The notes under the pieces: model-generated
What the model was told of the DNA's origin: nothing
Seen by the model: the letters and a program-made list of their open reading frames with translations, nothing else
The model's database searches: none
Source of the DNA: a bacterium
Lineage (GTDB): Bacteria > Campylobacterota > Campylobacteria > Campylobacterales > Sulfurimonadaceae
Length of the DNA stretch: 64,000 nucleotides
Reading direction: 5' to 3'
Assembly: GCA_018822665.1 (NCBI GenBank)
Contig: JAHJJX010000019.1
Location: 1-64,000 of the forward strand
Shown: piece after piece, positions 63,274 through 64,000 of the stretch
Layout of the letters: the number at the start of each line of letters is the position of its first letter
Position numbering within the stretch: position 1 is the first letter of the stretch
Translations under genes and position numbers: made by a program

Positions 63274-64000
63274 CTAAAAAGAAAGTCTAATGCCGACGGG
63301 GCAGTGGTCTGAGCCTTCTATGTAGTCGAGTATGAAAGCATCTTCCAAGCTTTCGGCTAAATCTTCTGAAATAAAAAAATAATCAATTCTCCATCCGACA
63401 TTTTTAAGTCTTGCGCTTGAACGGTAACTCCACCAACTGTACCTGTCTGCCTCATCTCCGTTTACGTATCGAAATGTATCGATGTAACCCGTATCGAGCA
63501 GTTTATCTATCCATTCTCTTTCCATCGGTAAAAATCCTGATGTTTTAGAATTTGCTTTTGGATTTTTAAGGTCTATCTCTTTATGGGCAGTATTGACATC
63601 TCCACAGATAATGATTGATTTGCCATTGTCTCTCAGTTTCTCGCAGTAGGTCAAAAAATCATCATAAAACTTCATTTTAACAGATAATCGCTCTTCATCC
63701 TTTTGCCCATTTGGAAAATAGACATTAAAAAGAACTATATCATCATAATGCGTTTCTACGATTCTGCCTTCGCTGAGAGTATCGATATCTTGGCATGTGG
63801 AATTATAATCGCTTTGAAGAGTACTCCAAGTCATTGTTCCGCTATAGCCTTTTTTTTGAGCTGAATTGACCAAAATCTCCTGATATTCTTTATTGAACAT
63901 ATTATTGGGTATTTGCTCTTGCAAAGCTTTTATTTCCTGGAGGCATAAGATATCAGGCTGTCTCTCTTCTATCCATTTGAGAGCTTCTTTATTTGCTACA
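63274..64000 (-). CDS. xth: Exodeoxyribonuclease III / AP endonuclease, N-terminus beyond the window
   Basis: The reverse strand encodes at least 241 residues; the open frame runs to the window edge, so the start is outside. It begins with VANKEALKWIEERQPDILCLQEIK, the first metal-binding motif with its glutamate, then DIVLFNVYFPNGQ, ICGDVNTAHKEIDL, NVGWRIDYFFIS and GSDHCPVGIRL, the full set of ExoIII motifs. It cuts DNA at abasic sites in base excision repair. One exact 11-base word lies at 63792. Confidence 0.94.
   Translation of the reverse strand, partial: VANKEALKWIEERQPDILCLQEIKALQEQIPNNMFNKEYQEILVNSAQKKGYSGTMTWSTLQSDYNSTCQDIDTLSEGRIVETHYDDIVLFNVYFPNGQKDEERLSVKMKFYDDFLTYCEKLRDNGKSIIICGDVNTAHKEIDLKNPKANSKTSGFLPMEREWIDKLLDTGYIDTFRYVNGDEADRYSWWSYRSSARLKNVGWRIDYFFISEDLAESLEDAFILDYIEGSDHCPVGIRLSF
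63792..63802 (-). repeat. TTCCACATGCC word in xth
   Basis: Exact copy on the gene strand, read as Ser-Thr-Cys (NSTCQD), the third frame for this orientation. Confidence 0.85.

Noticed and set aside
4008-63802. The 11-base word as a Chi, KOPS or other replication-polarised site
   Set aside because: Both orientations are common (11 against 15) and mixed along the window, and inverted pairs are frequent; a polarised site would show one dominant direction.
1-64000. tRNA, rRNA, CRISPR or transposase genes
   Set aside because: I looked for T-loop-like sequences, regular repeat-spacer runs and transposase motifs and saw none; a covariance search could still reveal a small RNA that I cannot see.

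Overview
The window is about 64 kb of AT-rich DNA from a member of the Campylobacterota (Epsilonproteobacteria), most likely a free-living Sulfurimonas-type organism. The genus is an inference. It rests on the protein families and on local gene order: a TrkA-like protein, then aroB, a MscS channel, mtaB, an FtsH-like ATPase and bioV (an order I recall from Helicobacter), a short-form hisG, cytosolic kinases with an HQWRQPL H-box, and GGDEF/EAL signalling proteins. No rRNA, tRNA, CRISPR array or insertion-sequence transposase was seen.

Layout. 1-885: a patch of clearly higher GC holding the end of a GH57 amylase-type gene and a 5'-truncated Mpg/phosphomannomutase gene. 941-4663: rpsA, a small membrane protein and serA. 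4840-6852: a degenerate GGDEF/PilZ-like protein. 6899-12315 (-): a TolC/adaptor/RND efflux operon whose pump is encoded as two half-genes. 12.4-17.7 kb: DUF4395 protein, PAS histidine kinase, coaX, a 7TMR-DISM pseudogene, hisG and a methyltransferase. 17.9-23.8 kb: a large lipoprotein, a metallophosphoesterase, a yceI-marR-yceI group and a porin-like protein. 23.8-28.4 kb (-): pdxA-pdxJ-plsC, a 33-residue lipoprotein missed by ordinary ORF cut-offs, and a YyaL-type thioredoxin-domain protein. 28.6-31.1 kb: a FIST-GGDEF-EAL protein. 31.15-35.7 kb: an accessory, decaying region with two direct repeats, ORF6N and dGTPase remnants, an SF2 helicase with zinc ribbons, and a toxin-antitoxin pair. 35.7-47.6 kb (-): sbcCD, glmU and a tightly overlapped envelope-glycosylation operon (two GT39 enzymes, GT9, a flippase-like protein, PAP2, a metallophosphoesterase). 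47.8-51.2 kb: motA-motB-fliP-trmA. 51.2-63.2 kb: recQ, a rhodanese, the TrkA-like/aroB/mscS/mtaB/FtsH-like/bioV/mogA run, and an outer-membrane protein. 63.3-64 kb (-): xth, running off the window.

The main signal outside the genes is an 11-base word, TTCCACATGCC (reverse complement GGCATGTGGAA). I count 26 exact copies and about eight one-mismatch copies in 64 kb, where well under one is expected by chance. Seventeen exact copies lie inside genes, in all three reading frames and both orientations. The rest lie between genes as inverted pairs that form terminator-like hairpins at gene ends. This is the pattern of the DNA uptake sequences of Neisseria and Pasteurellaceae. I know of no such sequence described in Campylobacterota, so it is the lead candidate for an undescribed system here. 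Copies are conspicuous in DNA-repair genes (sbcC, sbcD, recQ, xth).

Other points of interest are an FtsH-family protein that has lost the whole HExxH zinc site, an RND pump split cleanly at its midpoint, and an abrupt composition break at about position 880 that coincides with a truncated gene.
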